Shown here piece by piece: positions 15,672 through 24,681 of a stretch of DNA of 64,000 nucleotides (position 1 is its first letter; each line of letters starts with the position of its first letter). The position numbers and the translations under genes are program-made. This stretch comes from CAZLIC01 sp964559535 (GTDB lineage: Bacteria > Pseudomonadota > Alphaproteobacteria > Rhodobacterales > Rhodobacteraceae): NCBI GenBank assembly GCA_964559535.1, contig CAZLIC010000010.1, positions 18,739 to 82,738 of the forward strand. Reading direction: 5' to 3'. The notes under the pieces are model-generated. The model had not been told where the DNA came from. It ran no database searches and saw nothing but the letters and a program-made list of their open reading frames with translations.

Positions 15672-16934
15672 ATGAACATCCTCATCCTCGGCAGTGGCGG
15701 GCGGGAACATGCGCTGGCCTGGGCGGTGAAGCAGAACCCGAAATGCGACCGGCTGATCGTGGCGCCGGGCAATGCGGGGATCGCGGCGCTGGCGGAATGT
15801 GCCGATCTGGACATCCTGGACGGCGCGCAGGTCGTGCAGTTCTGCGCCGAAAACGCCATCGACTTCGTCGTCGTGGGGCCCGAGGCGCCCCTGGCCTCGG
15901 GTGTGGCCGATGCCTGCCGGGCGTCGGGCATCCTGACCTTCGGGCCGTCGTCGTCGGCGGCGCGGCTGGAGGCGTCGAAGGCCTTTACCAAGGACATCTG
16001 CGCCGCCTGCAACGCCCCCACCGCCGCCAGCGCCAGCTTCACCGACCCCGCAGCGGCAGAACACTACATCCGCACCCGTGGCGCCCCCATCGTGGTCAAG
16101 GCCGATGGTCTGGCCGCTGGCAAGGGCGTGGTGGTGGCGGAAACGGTGGATCAGGCGGTGGCGGCGGTACGCGACATGCTGGGCGGCGGCATGGGTGCTG
16201 CGGGCGCGCTTGTGGTGATCGAAGAATTCATGGCGGGCGAGGAGGCCAGCCTGTTCGTGCTGTGCAACGGCACCGAGGCGCTGGCCATCGGGTCGGCGCA
16301 GGACCACAAGCGCGCCTTCGACGGCGACACCGGCCCCAACACCGGCGGCATGGGCGCCTATTCGCCCGCCCCCGTCCTGACCCCCACCATCGAGCAACAG
16401 GCGATGGACCGGATCGTCCTGCCCACCCTGCGCGAACTGGCCGCGCGGGGCACGCCCTATCAGGGCGTCCTCTATGCCGGGCTGATGATCGCGGATGGCC
16501 GGGCGCGGCTGGTGGAATACAACGTGCGCTTCGGCGACCCGGAGTGTCAGGTGCTGATGCTGCGCATGGGCGCGCAGGCGCTGGACCTGATGCTGGCCTG
16601 TGCCGAAGACCGCATGCCCGACGCCCGCATCACCTGGGCCGACGACCATGCGCTGACGGTGGTGCTGGCAACGCGCGGCTATCCGGGCGACTACCCCAGG
16701 GGCTCGGTGATCGGCGGGCTGGAGGCGCTGTCCGAAACCAGCACGCAGATGATGTTCCACGCCGGAACCGCCCTGCGCGACGGGCAGGTGGTGGCCAGCG
16801 GCGGCCGCGTGCTGAACGCCACCGCCCGGGGCCAGACGCTGGCCGAGGCGCGCGACCGCGCCTATGCGCTGGCCGCCGCGGTGGACTGGCCCGAGGGGTT
16901 CTTCCGGGCCGACATCGGCTGGCGGGCACTCTAG
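15672..16934 (+). CDS. purD: Phosphoribosylamine--glycine ligase
   Basis: 420 residues, typical for PurD; starts MNILILGSGGREHALA, the family N-terminus. ATP-grasp features: APIVVKADGLAAGKGVVVA (ATP lysine loop), EEFMAGEEASLFVLCNG, and the metal-binding VEYNVRFGDPECQVLM. It joins glycine to 5-phosphoribosylamine in step 2 of purine synthesis. The 5' region is divergent from xseA, a pairing common in alphaproteobacteria. Confidence 0.97.
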   Translation: MNILILGSGGREHALAWAVKQNPKCDRLIVAPGNAGIAALAECADLDILDGAQVVQFCAENAIDFVVVGPEAPLASGVADACRASGILTFGPSSSAARLEASKAFTKDICAACNAPTAASASFTDPAAAEHYIRTRGAPIVVKADGLAAGKGVVVAETVDQAVAAVRDMLGGGMGAAGALVVIEEFMAGEEASLFVLCNGTEALAIGSAQDHKRAFDGDTGPNTGGMGAYSPAPVLTPTIEQQAMDRIVLPTLRELAARGTPYQGVLYAGLMIADGRARLVEYNVRFGDPECQVLMLRMGAQALDLMLACAEDRMPDARITWADDHALTVVLATRGYPGDYPRGSVIGGLEALSETSTQMMFHAGTALRDGQVVASGGRVLNATARGQTLAEARDRAYALAAAVDWPEGFFRADIGWRAL

Positions 16935-17000
16935 CACCGCCTTGCACCCCCCCGCACCTGCCGCTAAGGGAAGCACGGTTTTGCGGGGCCGGGGGACGCC

Positions 17001-18260
17001 ATGCCGCTTCTGGTGATGAAATTCGGCGGCACCTCGGTGGCCGACCTCGCGCGCATCGAGAATGCCGCGAAGAAGGTGCAGGCCGAGGTCGAGCGCGGCT
17101 ATGACGTGATCGTCATTGTCAGCGCCATGTCGGGCGAGACGAACAAGCTGGTGGGCTACGTCGAGGGAACGTCGAAACTGTATGACGCGCGCGAATACGA
17201 CGCCGTCGTGGCGGCGGGCGAGAATGTCACCGCGGGCCTGATGGCGCTGCGGCTGCAGGAAATGGGCATTCCGGCGCGCAGCTGGCAGGGCTGGCAGGTT
17301 CCGATCAACACCACGTCGGCGCACGGCAGCGCCCGCTTCGTCTCGATCCCGCGCGACAACATCGACGCCAAGTTCGCCGAGGGCTTCAAGGTGGCGGTGG
17401 TGGCCGGATTCCAGGGCGTCAGCGCCGAGGGGCGCGTCACCACGCTGGGCCGTGGCGGCAGCGACACCACGGCGGTGGCCTTTGCCGCCGCGTTCAACGC
17501 CGAACGCTGCGACATCTACACCGACGTCGACGGCGTCTACACCACCGACCCGCGCATCGTGCGCCGCGCCCGCAAGCTGGACCGCATCGCCTTTGAAGAA
17601 ATGCTGGAACTGGCATCGCTGGGCGCAAAGGTGCTGCAGACGCGGTCGGTCGAACTGGCGATGCGCTACAAGGTGAAGCTGCGGGTGCTGTCCAGCTTCG
17701 AGGATACGAACGAAAATTCCGGCACGCTGGTCTGCGACGAGGAGGACATCATGGAATCGAAAGTGGTCTCGGGCGTGGCCTTCTCGAAGGAAGAGGCGAA
17801 GATAACCCTCTTCACCATCGAGGACCGGCCGGGCGTGGCGCAGGCGATCTTCGGGCCGTTGGCCGATGCCGGCGTGAACGTCGACATGATCGTGCAGAAC
17901 ATCAGCGAAAAGGACTATGACGATGCCCACCCCGGCGCCGTCACCGACATGACCTTCTCGCTGCCGGTGAACCAGGTGCCGCGCGCGATGAAGGCGATGC
18001 AGGATGCCAAGGCCGCCGGGCTGATTGCCTATGACGAGCTGATCGTCGACACCGAGGTCGCCAAGGTGTCGGTCGTGGGCATCGGCATGCGCAGCCAGGT
18101 GGGCGTGGCGGCACGGATGTTCCGCGCGCTGGCGGCTGAGAACATCAACATCAAGGTGATCTCGACCTCCGAGATCAAGATTTCGGTGCTGATCGACCGC
18201 AAATACATGGAACTGGCCGTGCAGGCGCTGCACGACACCTTTGCGCTCGACAAGGCCTGA
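17001..18260 (+). CDS. lysC: Aspartate kinase
   Basis: 419 residues. Catalytic domain: VMKFGGTSVAD (residues ~5-15), SAMSGETNKLV, GRGGSDTTAVAFA and YTDVDGVYTTDPR. The C-terminal tandem ACT domains follow (ITLFTIEDRPGVAQAIFGPLADAGVNVDMI and VSVVGIGMRSQVGVAARMFRALAAENINIKVIS), which bind lysine and/or threonine for feedback control. It is monofunctional, with no homoserine dehydrogenase fused. It supplies aspartyl phosphate for Lys, Thr and Met synthesis. Confidence 0.96.
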   Translation: MPLLVMKFGGTSVADLARIENAAKKVQAEVERGYDVIVIVSAMSGETNKLVGYVEGTSKLYDAREYDAVVAAGENVTAGLMALRLQEMGIPARSWQGWQVPINTTSAHGSARFVSIPRDNIDAKFAEGFKVAVVAGFQGVSAEGRVTTLGRGGSDTTAVAFAAAFNAERCDIYTDVDGVYTTDPRIVRRARKLDRIAFEEMLELASLGAKVLQTRSVELAMRYKVKLRVLSSFEDTNENSGTLVCDEEDIMESKVVSGVAFSKEEAKITLFTIEDRPGVAQAIFGPLADAGVNVDMIVQNISEKDYDDAHPGAVTDMTFSLPVNQVPRAMKAMQDAKAAGLIAYDELIVDTEVAKVSVVGIGMRSQVGVAARMFRALAAENINIKVISTSEIKISVLIDRKYMELAVQALHDTFALDKA

Positions 18261-18302
18261 GGCGGAAGACACGATCGTCGCATCCGGCTACGGGGCGCGG
18301 CG

Positions 18303-18923
18303 GTGATCACCGAGATCGAGGACTTTTTCCGGCTGGGCTGCGGGCGCTGCGCCCGCTTTGCCACGCCGGATTGTTCGGTGCGCCTCTGGTCGCCCGGCGT
18401 GGACGCGCTGCGTGACATCTGCCGCGGTGCCGGTCTGGACGAGACGGTGAAGTGGGGCCACCCCTGCTATGTCCATGCCGGGCGGAATGTGGCCATCATC
18501 GGCGCCTTCCGCGAGGATTTCCGCCTGTCCTTCTTCGATGCGGCGCTGCTGGCCGACCCCGATGGCGTGCTTGAACGGCAGGGCCCGAACACACGTCACC
18601 CGGATGCGATCCGGTTTCGGTCGGCCGCCGAGGTGGAAACGCGGGGCAAGGCCATTCTGTCGCTGTTGCGGCAGGCCATGGCCAATGCCGCCGCGGGCCT
18701 GCGCCCGCCAAAGGCCGAAGCCGACATCGCCCTGCCGCCCGCGCTGGTGGTCGCAATGGACGCCGACCCGGAACTGGCCGAGGCATTCCATCGGCTGACG
18801 CCCGGCCGCCAGCGCAGCCATGCCCTGCATGTCTCGTCCGCAAAGGCCGAGGCCACGCAGATGGCGCGCATCGCTGCGGCGCGGGGCCGCATCCTGGCAG
18901 GCAAGGGCGCGAACGAACGCTAG
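18303..18923 (+). CDS. YdeI/OmpD-associated family protein
   Basis: 206 residues from a GTG start. The N-terminal half is a DUF1801-like (YdhG-type) domain (DETVKWGHPCYVHAGRNVAIIGAFREDFRLSFFDAALL). The C-terminal ~60 residues (ALPPALVVAMDADPELAEAFHRLTPGRQRSHALHVSSAKAEATQMARI) are the YdeI/OmpD-associated signature with the conserved R-x(6)-I/V-x-S-A-K-x(2)-T/A-x(3)-R-I. Function is not established; some members relate to peptide or stress resistance. It shares 4 bp with the convergent membrane gene. Confidence 0.82.
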   Translation: MITEIEDFFRLGCGRCARFATPDCSVRLWSPGVDALRDICRGAGLDETVKWGHPCYVHAGRNVAIIGAFREDFRLSFFDAALLADPDGVLERQGPNTRHPDAIRFRSAAEVETRGKAILSLLRQAMANAAAGLRPPKAEADIALPPALVVAMDADPELAEAFHRLTPGRQRSHALHVSSAKAEATQMARIAAARGRILAGKGANER

Positions 18924-19300
18924 GTTGCGCGCTGTTCGAGCCACAGAAGCCGCGCCAGCATGGCGAGGAACCCGATGCAACCCGTGGCAACGATCAGCAC
19001 TGCCCAAAGTGCAGGCACCATTCCTGCCGCCCGCGCCCGCGGCAAGATCAGTGTCCAGCCGATGCCAATGGCCAGCAGCAGGTCGAACCACACCTGGTTG
19101 CCCCAGAGGTTCGCCGTGTGCACCGGCCAGAACCCCGTCGGCCCCTCGTGCCAAACGGCCAAAGCCGTGAATGCAAGAAAGGCAACGGCCAACCCCGCCA
19201 CAACAAGCCATGTCCCATTGCCACGCGATCGAAGCGAAAGGACAAGATAGGCAATCAGCCCCGCAGCAGCGATGATGGGGGACAGGGTGGTGAAGGTCAT
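18920..19300 (-). CDS. Small integral membrane protein, unknown function
   Basis: 126 residues with four predicted transmembrane helices (~8-22, ~32-50, ~70-86, ~95-117) and little else. The second half (GNQVWFDLLLAIGIGWTLILPRARAAGMVPALWAVLIVATGCIGFLAMLARLLWLE) recalls the short DUF2834-type membrane proteins, but I cannot assign it firmly. It is divergent from a TetR regulator with a palindromic operator between them, which suggests it is the regulated partner. Confidence 0.75.
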   Translation of the reverse strand: MTFTTLSPIIAAAGLIAYLVLSLRSRGNGTWLVVAGLAVAFLAFTALAVWHEGPTGFWPVHTANLWGNQVWFDLLLAIGIGWTLILPRARAAGMVPALWAVLIVATGCIGFLAMLARLLWLEQRAT

Positions 19301-19333
19301 GGGGTCCTCGCAGCGATGAGAGTTCAGAGTGAA

Positions 19334-19371
19334 GCGACTGCTACATCATCGCACGACGTAGCGGTCGCTAC
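19334..19371. promoter_or_regulatory. TetR operator region
   Basis: GTAGCG-GT-CGCTAC (19358-19371) is a perfect 6-2-6 inverted repeat. A further copy, GCGACTGCTAC (19334-19344), is an 11-bp inverted partner of 19358-19368 with one mismatch. The site lies between the divergent membrane gene and the TetR gene, ending 3 bases before the TetR ATG. Confidence 0.65.
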
Positions 19372-19374
19372 AAG

Positions 19375-19908
19375 ATGGTGCGGCGCATGATCGCGCAAAA
19401 GGACGTCCTTCTGTCGCACATGGCCGACCACGTACTGGGCAATGGCCTGCGCGATGCCACGCTGCGCCCCCTGGCCCGGGCCGCGGGCACCAGCGACCGC
19501 ATGCTGATTTACCACTTCGGCTCGAAGGAGGCGCTGATTGCCGCCGTCCTTGACCATCTTGCCGGGCGGTTGACCGCGATGCTGGATGCCGCACCCATGC
19601 CACCCGCCCCTGCGGCGCTGGCAGAGACTCTGTTGGCCATGATGCGCAGCCCGCCTGTGCAACCCTATGTTGCCGTCTGGCTTGAAGTGATCGCCGGGGC
19701 CGGGCGGGGCGATCCGGTTTTCCGCGAGACCGCCATGCGCATCCTGACCCACTTCCACTGCTGGCTGATGGGCCGCCTGCCCCCCGGCACCCCGGCGCCC
19801 GAAGCCGCAGCTGCGCGGCTTCTGGTCACCATCGAGGGCACACTGTTGGTCGAGGCAGCGGGCGACGCCGGGCGGGCGCTGACAAAAGCGGCAGAAATAC
19901 TGACGTAA
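19375..19908 (+). CDS. TetR/AcrR family transcriptional regulator
   Basis: 177 residues, either from ATG 19375 or ATG 19387. The N-terminal helix-turn-helix is the TetR pattern: LRPLARAAGTSDRMLIYHFGSKEALIAAVLDHLAGR (residues ~30-66). The C-terminal helical ligand domain is short (~110 aa) and unspecific. An operator-like palindrome directly precedes the start, indicating autoregulation and control of the divergent membrane protein gene. Confidence 0.9.
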   Translation: MVRRMIAQKDVLLSHMADHVLGNGLRDATLRPLARAAGTSDRMLIYHFGSKEALIAAVLDHLAGRLTAMLDAAPMPPAPAALAETLLAMMRSPPVQPYVAVWLEVIAGAGRGDPVFRETAMRILTHFHCWLMGRLPPGTPAPEAAAARLLVTIEGTLLVEAAGDAGRALTKAAEILT

Positions 19909-19996
19909 TTGCCGCCTGTTCACCGCGGGCTGCCACCACTCTTCCCGTATGCGGTGGCATATGGTCTAACCGTGGGGAACCGACCGGAAGCACCCC

Positions 19997-22240
19997 ATGC
20001 CAGACCGCAGCGAAAGCGAAAGCCGGAAACTGTTGCGCCGCCTGCGCGACACGCTGGCCACCCCTGCCAAGGGGCAGGAACGGCTTGACCGCATCGTCAA
20101 GCTGATCGCCTCGTCGATGCGCACCGAGGTCTGCTCGATCTACCTGTTCCGCGATGCCGAAACGCTGGAACTGTGCGCCACCGAGGGCCTGCGCCGCGAA
20201 TCCGTGCACGTCACCCGCATGCGGCTGGGCGAGGGCCTTGTGGGCCGCGTGGCGCGCACGGTGACGCCGGTGAACACCGCCGACGCGCCATCCGAGAAGG
20301 GTTTCCGCTTCATGCCGGAAACAGGCGAGGAAATCTATTCCAGCTTCCTGGGCGTGCCGATCCAGCGGGTGGGCGAACGGCTGGGCGTGCTGGTGGTGCA
20401 GTCGAAGGACGCCCGCAGCTTTGACGACGACGAGGTCTATGCACTGGAAGTCGTGGCCATGGTGCTGGCCGAGATGACCGAACTGGGGGTGTTCGCGGGC
20501 GACGACGTGGGCGCCCGCGCGCTGCACCGCCAGCCGGTCACCCTGCGCGGCGGCACCGGCCAGGAAGGCACTGCCGAGGGGCGCGTGTGGCTGCACGAAC
20601 CCCGCGTGGTGATCACCAATCCCGTGGCCGACGACCCGCTGACCGAGATCGACCGCATCCGCGAGGCGGTGGGCAAGCTGCGCGTGTCGGTGGATGACCT
20701 GTTGTCGGCCGAAAGTCTGGACAAGGACCAGCGGCAGGTGCTGGAAGCGTACCGCATGTTCGCCAACAGCCGCGGCTGGCTGCGCCGGATGGAGGAAGAC
20801 ATCCAGCGCGGCCTGTCGGCCGAAGCGGCGGTGGAAAAGGAACAGTCCGCCGCCCGCGCAAGGCTGGAACAGGTGCCCGACGCCTACTTGCGCGAACGCC
20901 TGCACGACCTGGACGACCTGTCGAACCGCCTGCTGCGCATCCTCACGGGGCAGGGCACCGACACCGGCGCGACGATGCCCGAAAACCCCATCCTCGTCGC
21001 CCGCAACATCGGGCCTGCCGAACTGCTGGAATATGGCCGCAAGCTGAAGGGCGTGGTGCTGGAAGAAGGCTCGGTCGGGTCGCACGCGGCCATCGTGGCC
21101 CGCGCGCTGGCCATTCCGCTGGTGATTCACGCCGAGCGCATTGCCACCGAGGCGCTGAACGGCGACCACATCCTGGTGGACGGCGACGCGGGCGTGGTGC
21201 ACCTGCGCCCCGAAGACTCGGTCACCGCCACCTTCCGCGACCGTATTGCCATGATGGCCAAGGCGCAGGAACGCTATGCCGGCCTGCGCCACCTGCCCGC
21301 CACCACAAAAGACGGCGTGACGGTGGGGCTGCAGATGAACGCAGGCCTGATGGCCGACCTGCCGTCGCTGGAAGGATCCGGCGCCGAAGGTGTGGGCCTG
21401 TTCCGCACCGAGCTGCAGTTCCTGATCCGCAACCGGATGCCGAAACGGGAAGAACTGGTCAAGATCTACGCCCGCGTGATGGATGCCGCGGGCGGCCGCC
21501 GGGTGGCCTTCCGCACGCTGGACATCGGGTCCGACAAGGTGCTGCCCTACATGAAGCCGCAGGACGAACCCAACCCGGCGATGGGCTGGCGCGCGATCCG
21601 CGTGGGGCTTGACCGGCCGGGGGTGCTGCGGATGCAGGCGCAGGCGCTGATCCGCGCCGCCAATGGCCGCCCCCTGACCATCATGTTCCCCTTCATCACC
21701 GAACATGCCGAATTCATGGCGGCGCGCGACCACGTGCTGCACCAGCTGGACCGCGAGGTGGCGCTGGGCATCCCCGCGCCCGAACGGCTGGACATCGGCG
21801 CGATGGTGGAGACGCCGTCTGCGGCCTACGCGCCGCGGGCGTTCTTTGAGACCGCCGATTTCCTGAGCGTTGGCGGCAATGACATCAAGCAGTTCTTCTT
21901 CGCCGCCGACCGCGAGAACGAACGCGTGCGGCGCCGCTACGACGTGCTGAACCTGTCGTTCCTGATGTTCCTTCAATCCATCGCCGCCCGCTGCGCCGAG
22001 GTGGGCACGCCGCTGTCGTTCTGCGGCGAGGACGCGGGCAAGCCGGTCGAGGCGGTGTGCCTGGCCGCCATGGGCTTTCCCACGCTGTCCATGCGCCCGG
22101 CCTCGGTCGGCCCGGTGAAGGCGCTGATGCGGCGGGTGAACCTGGGCGACCTGCGCGCGGTGATCGAAGGCGTGCGGGCCGAGGGGGCCGAAACGGCCCG
22201 GCCCGCGGTGATGGCCTATCTGGCGGAGCTGGGGGAGTAG
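19997..22240 (+). CDS. ptsP: Phosphoenolpyruvate-protein phosphotransferase PtsP (enzyme I-Ntr)
   Basis: 747 residues. N-terminal GAF domain (residues ~15-165, SSMRTEVCSIYLFRDAETLELCATEGL). The PEP-utiliser swivelling domain has the phospho-histidine in GSVGSHAAIVARALAIP (His363), and the TIM-barrel PEP-binding domain has EGVGLFRTELQF, RTLDIGSDK, GMLF-type loops (MVETPSAAY) and the Cys-containing LSFCGEDAGKP. It phosphorylates NPr in the nitrogen PTS cascade, which in alphaproteobacteria controls metabolism and DNA-binding kinases. The stop codon TAG is part of the inverted repeat at 22237-22292. Confidence 0.96.
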   Translation: MPDRSESESRKLLRRLRDTLATPAKGQERLDRIVKLIASSMRTEVCSIYLFRDAETLELCATEGLRRESVHVTRMRLGEGLVGRVARTVTPVNTADAPSEKGFRFMPETGEEIYSSFLGVPIQRVGERLGVLVVQSKDARSFDDDEVYALEVVAMVLAEMTELGVFAGDDVGARALHRQPVTLRGGTGQEGTAEGRVWLHEPRVVITNPVADDPLTEIDRIREAVGKLRVSVDDLLSAESLDKDQRQVLEAYRMFANSRGWLRRMEEDIQRGLSAEAAVEKEQSAARARLEQVPDAYLRERLHDLDDLSNRLLRILTGQGTDTGATMPENPILVARNIGPAELLEYGRKLKGVVLEEGSVGSHAAIVARALAIPLVIHAERIATEALNGDHILVDGDAGVVHLRPEDSVTATFRDRIAMMAKAQERYAGLRHLPATTKDGVTVGLQMNAGLMADLPSLEGSGAEGVGLFRTELQFLIRNRMPKREELVKIYARVMDAAGGRRVAFRTLDIGSDKVLPYMKPQDEPNPAMGWRAIRVGLDRPGVLRMQAQALIRAANGRPLTIMFPFITEHAEFMAARDHVLHQLDREVALGIPAPERLDIGAMVETPSAAYAPRAFFETADFLSVGGNDIKQFFFAADRENERVRRRYDVLNLSFLMFLQSIAARCAEVGTPLSFCGEDAGKPVEAVCLAAMGFPTLSMRPASVGPVKALMRRVNLGDLRAVIEGVRAEGAETARPAVMAYLAELGE

Positions 22241-22292
22241 GGTGGGCAATCTGCCCACCTTTCGCCGAAGGTGGGCAGATTGCCCACCCTAC
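22237..22292. repeat. REP-like double hairpin, left copy (RAYT-associated)
   Basis: A 56-nt inverted repeat: 23-nt arms around a 10-nt centre. Each arm contains its own hairpin, GGTGGGCA-ATC-TGCCCACC (8-bp stem). It is identical base for base to 22852-22907. The left arm supplies the TAG stop of ptsP; the right arm supplies the TAG stop of the transposase on the other strand. Confidence 0.93.
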
Positions 22293-22813
22293 CTCTCGCC
22301 CATACTCCAGTGCATCGTTCCGACCGTTTCCGGACCAACAAGGCCTGCGCGGATATCGCGGTGAAGGGACGAGAGCAGCCAATCCTCCGGCCGCGCAGCA
22401 AGGCCGTGTTTCACAGGATTCGTCCAGCAATAGGCAACATGCGCAGCAAAGTCGTCGCTGTCGCGTATGGCATGCTCCCAGAACCGCCGCTGCCAGAGCC
22501 CGGCTTCGCGCTTGCGCTGCTTGCTGGGCGAGATGGTGGAGAAACGGCCTGACCAACGCGTGAACCTCGCCTTTATTTTGCGCCATCTGACCGAAAAGTC
22601 GGAATCGCCCGGAGGCAGCGTCCAGACGGCATGCAGATGGTCGGGCAGCACAACCGCCGCATCGCAACGGAACGGATGCTCGGCCAGCGTTGCGGCCCAG
22701 GCCCGGCGCAAGGTCTCGACATGCTCGATAAGGACATCAGACCCGCGCTCCTCCACACAGACCGTGAAGAAGTAGCTATGGCCGGGGACACGCATGCGCC
22801 GATAGGTGGACAT
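22289..22813 (-). mobile_element. REP-associated tyrosine transposase (RAYT, TnpA_REP, Y1/HUH family)
   Basis: 174 residues starting MSTYRRMRVP. It has the HUH motif as HLH (His59, His61 in VVLPDHLHAVWTLP) and a single catalytic tyrosine Tyr128 in HVAYCWTNPVKHG. It also has the WRKIKARFTR segment and the WQRRFWEHAIRDSDDF stretch, all diagnostic of RAYTs (PF01797-like, domesticated IS200/IS605 relatives). Family members process REP hairpins in single-stranded DNA. Two identical 56-nt double hairpins flank the gene, one overlapping its stop and one 38 bp upstream of its start. The coding sequence looks intact. Confidence 0.93.
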
Positions 22814-22851
22814 GGTCGGACCATATCGCCGCAGCGTTAACGGAACCTTGC

Positions 22852-22907
22852 GTAGGGTGGGCAATCTGCCCACCTTTCGCCGAAGGTGGGCAGATTGCCC
22901 ACCCTAC
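22852..22907. repeat. REP-like double hairpin, right copy (RAYT-associated)
   Basis: An exact copy of 22237-22292, in the region between the transposase start and the 3' end of apt. Two 19-nt hairpins (8-bp stems, 3-nt loops) are arranged head to head around TTTCGCCGAA. It can also serve as the apt terminator. Confidence 0.93.
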
Positions 22908-22911
22908 CCCT

Positions 22912-23445
22912 TCACACCCCCTCGAACGCGCACAGCGCGTGCACTGCATAGCCCGCCGCCTCCAGCCGCGCCCGCCCGCCAAGGTCGGGCAGGTCCACCA
23001 CGAAGGCGCAGCCCACCACCTCGGCCCCCAGCCGCTCGATCAGCCGGATGCCTGCCTCGGCCGTGCCGCCCGTCGCCAGCAGGTCGTCCACCAGCAGCAC
23101 CTTCTCGCCCTTCGCCAAGGCATCGGCATGCACCTCCATCACCGCCTCGCCATACTCCAGCGTATAACCCTGCGAGATGGTTGCGCCCGGCAGCTTGCCC
23201 TTCTTGCGCACCGGCACAAAGCCGGTGGACAGCTGGTGCGCCACCGCGCCGCCCAGAATGAACCCCCGCGCCTCGAGCCCCGCCACCTTGTCGATCCGCA
23301 TCCCCGCATATGGGGCCAGCAGCTGATCCACGCACATGCGGAACCCGCGCGGGTCGGCGAACAGCGTGGTCACGTCGCGGAACAGGATCCCTTCGTGCGG
23401 GAAGTCCACGATGGTGCGGATATAGTCCTTCACAGTCTTGGCCAT
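22912..23445 (-). CDS. apt: Adenine phosphoribosyltransferase
   Basis: 177 residues, normal size. Family features: [15 protein letters not shown] near the N-terminus, [17 protein letters not shown], and the PRPP-binding loop [14 protein letters not shown] (residues 116-129). It converts adenine plus PRPP to AMP. mtnP, whose reaction releases adenine, lies 2 kb downstream on the same strand, so the two act in the same salvage route. Start [10 protein letters not shown] is chosen by family length. Confidence 0.97.
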   Translation of the reverse strand: MAKTVKDYIRTIVDFPHEGILFRDVTTLFADPRGFRMCVDQLLAPYAGMRIDKVAGLEARGFILGGAVAHQLSTGFVPVRKKGKLPGATISQGYTLEYGEAVMEVHADALAKGEKVLLVDDLLATGGTAEAGIRLIERLGAEVVGCAFVVDLPDLGGRARLEAAGYAVHALCAFEGV

Positions 23446-23580
23446 GCTGTTCCCCGCGGCGTTCGCACCGGTGTAGCATCGGGCAATCTTGCCAGACCAG
23501 CCCCCGCCGCAATACCCTTGGCCAACGGGTCGCCCACGGCGCGACCGGTGCATCACGCCGAAAAGGGACGCAGAACCGCC

Positions 23581-24594
23581 ATGGACGACACCGCCTTCGG
23601 CACCCGCAACAAGCGCGGCGACTGGGCGCCCTCGGCGCCGCTGCAGGTCAACCCGCTGTTCCGCCTGCCGCTGCGCCTGATGGCGGTGGTGAAGTGGCTG
23701 CCGGGGTACTTTCTGCCGTGGAACCTGGCCTTCATGGCCACGGCCTTTGTCACCTGGACCTGGGCCACGCCCGATGCAGACACGCTGAAGACGCTCGCGC
23801 CCGGCTGGATCCTGTACCTGTATGTGCGCAACAGCCTGGCGATCCTGCTGTTCTACGGCGTGCTGGAGGCGCGGCTCTACTGGCTGCGCCGGCAGGGCAA
23901 CGCCTTCAAGTACAACGCGAAATGGCCGGCCGAGCAGAAGAACCCGGTGTTCTGGTTCAGGAACCAGGTGATCGACGGCATGCTGCGCACCTTCCTGTCG
24001 GGCGTGCCGATCTGGACCGCCTACGAGGTGCTGGTGCTGTGGGCCTGGGCCAACGGCATCGGCCCCTGGGCCAGCTTTGCCGAAAACCCGCTGTGGCTGT
24101 GCCTCTTCGCCTTCCTTGTCCCGATCATCCACGAATGCCACTTCTACTGCGTGCACCGGCTGATCCACATTCCGGTCCTGTACCGCTGGATCCACTCGGT
24201 GCACCACAACAGCGTCAATCCCAGCCCCTGGTCGTCGCTGTCGATGCACCCGGCCGAGCATGTGCTGTACTGGTCCAGCGCGCTCTTGCACCTGATCCTG
24301 CCGTCGCATCCGTGGCTGGCGCTGTACCAGCTGCAGTTCGCGGGCTTCGGTGCCGTGGTGGGGCATATCGGCTTTGACCGCATCGTGACGGGCCAGAATT
24401 CCGCCATCGAGACGCATGCCTACGCGCACTACCTGCACCACAAGCACTTCGAGGTGAACTACGCCGACGCAACCGTGCCGCTTGACCGGCTGTTCGGCAC
24501 CTGGCACGATGGCTCGCCCGAAGCCGAGGCGCGCATGCAGGCGCGCTATGCGGCCAAGGTGGCGCGGATGAACAAGGCGGCAAGCGGCGGATGA
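23581..24594 (+). CDS. Sterol desaturase/fatty acid hydroxylase family membrane protein
   Basis: 337 residues with about five hydrophobic segments and the four histidine clusters of the di-iron hydroxylase superfamily: [27 protein letters not shown], and [16 protein letters not shown]. The FA_hydroxylase domain covers roughly residues 180-320. These membrane enzymes use two iron atoms and O2 to hydroxylate or desaturate lipid chains. Substrate unknown. The start [15 protein letters not shown] at 23581 is far downstream of the first in-frame ATG but begins the conserved sequence. Confidence 0.86.
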   Translation: MDDTAFGTRNKRGDWAPSAPLQVNPLFRLPLRLMAVVKWLPGYFLPWNLAFMATAFVTWTWATPDADTLKTLAPGWILYLYVRNSLAILLFYGVLEARLYWLRRQGNAFKYNAKWPAEQKNPVFWFRNQVIDGMLRTFLSGVPIWTAYEVLVLWAWANGIGPWASFAENPLWLCLFAFLVPIIHECHFYCVHRLIHIPVLYRWIHSVHHNSVNPSPWSSLSMHPAEHVLYWSSALLHLILPSHPWLALYQLQFAGFGAVVGHIGFDRIVTGQNSAIETHAYAHYLHHKHFEVNYADATVPLDRLFGTWHDGSPEAEARMQARYAAKVARMNKAASGG

Positions 24595-24607
24595 ACGCGC
24601 CGCCGCG

Positions 24608-24626
24608 CCGCAAGGCGCTTGCGGCA
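24608..24626. terminator. Hairpin between convergent genes
   Basis: GCCGCAAG-GCG-CTTGCGGC, 8-bp stem, 13 bp after the desaturase stop. It has no T-tract, so termination is only probable. Confidence 0.45.
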
Positions 24627-24681
24627 CGGCCCCCGAAACGGCCCCCGAAACAGCGACGGACGTGCGCCGTGACCCGAAGCG

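Noticed and set aside
15633..18272. An ~880-codon open frame on the minus strand opposite purD and lysC.
   Set aside because: Rich in Arg, His and Gly with no motif, and completely overlapped by two well-conserved core genes.
19826..22258. A long minus-strand open frame opposite ptsP.
   Set aside because: Same high-GC mirror effect; ptsP motifs are all on the plus strand.
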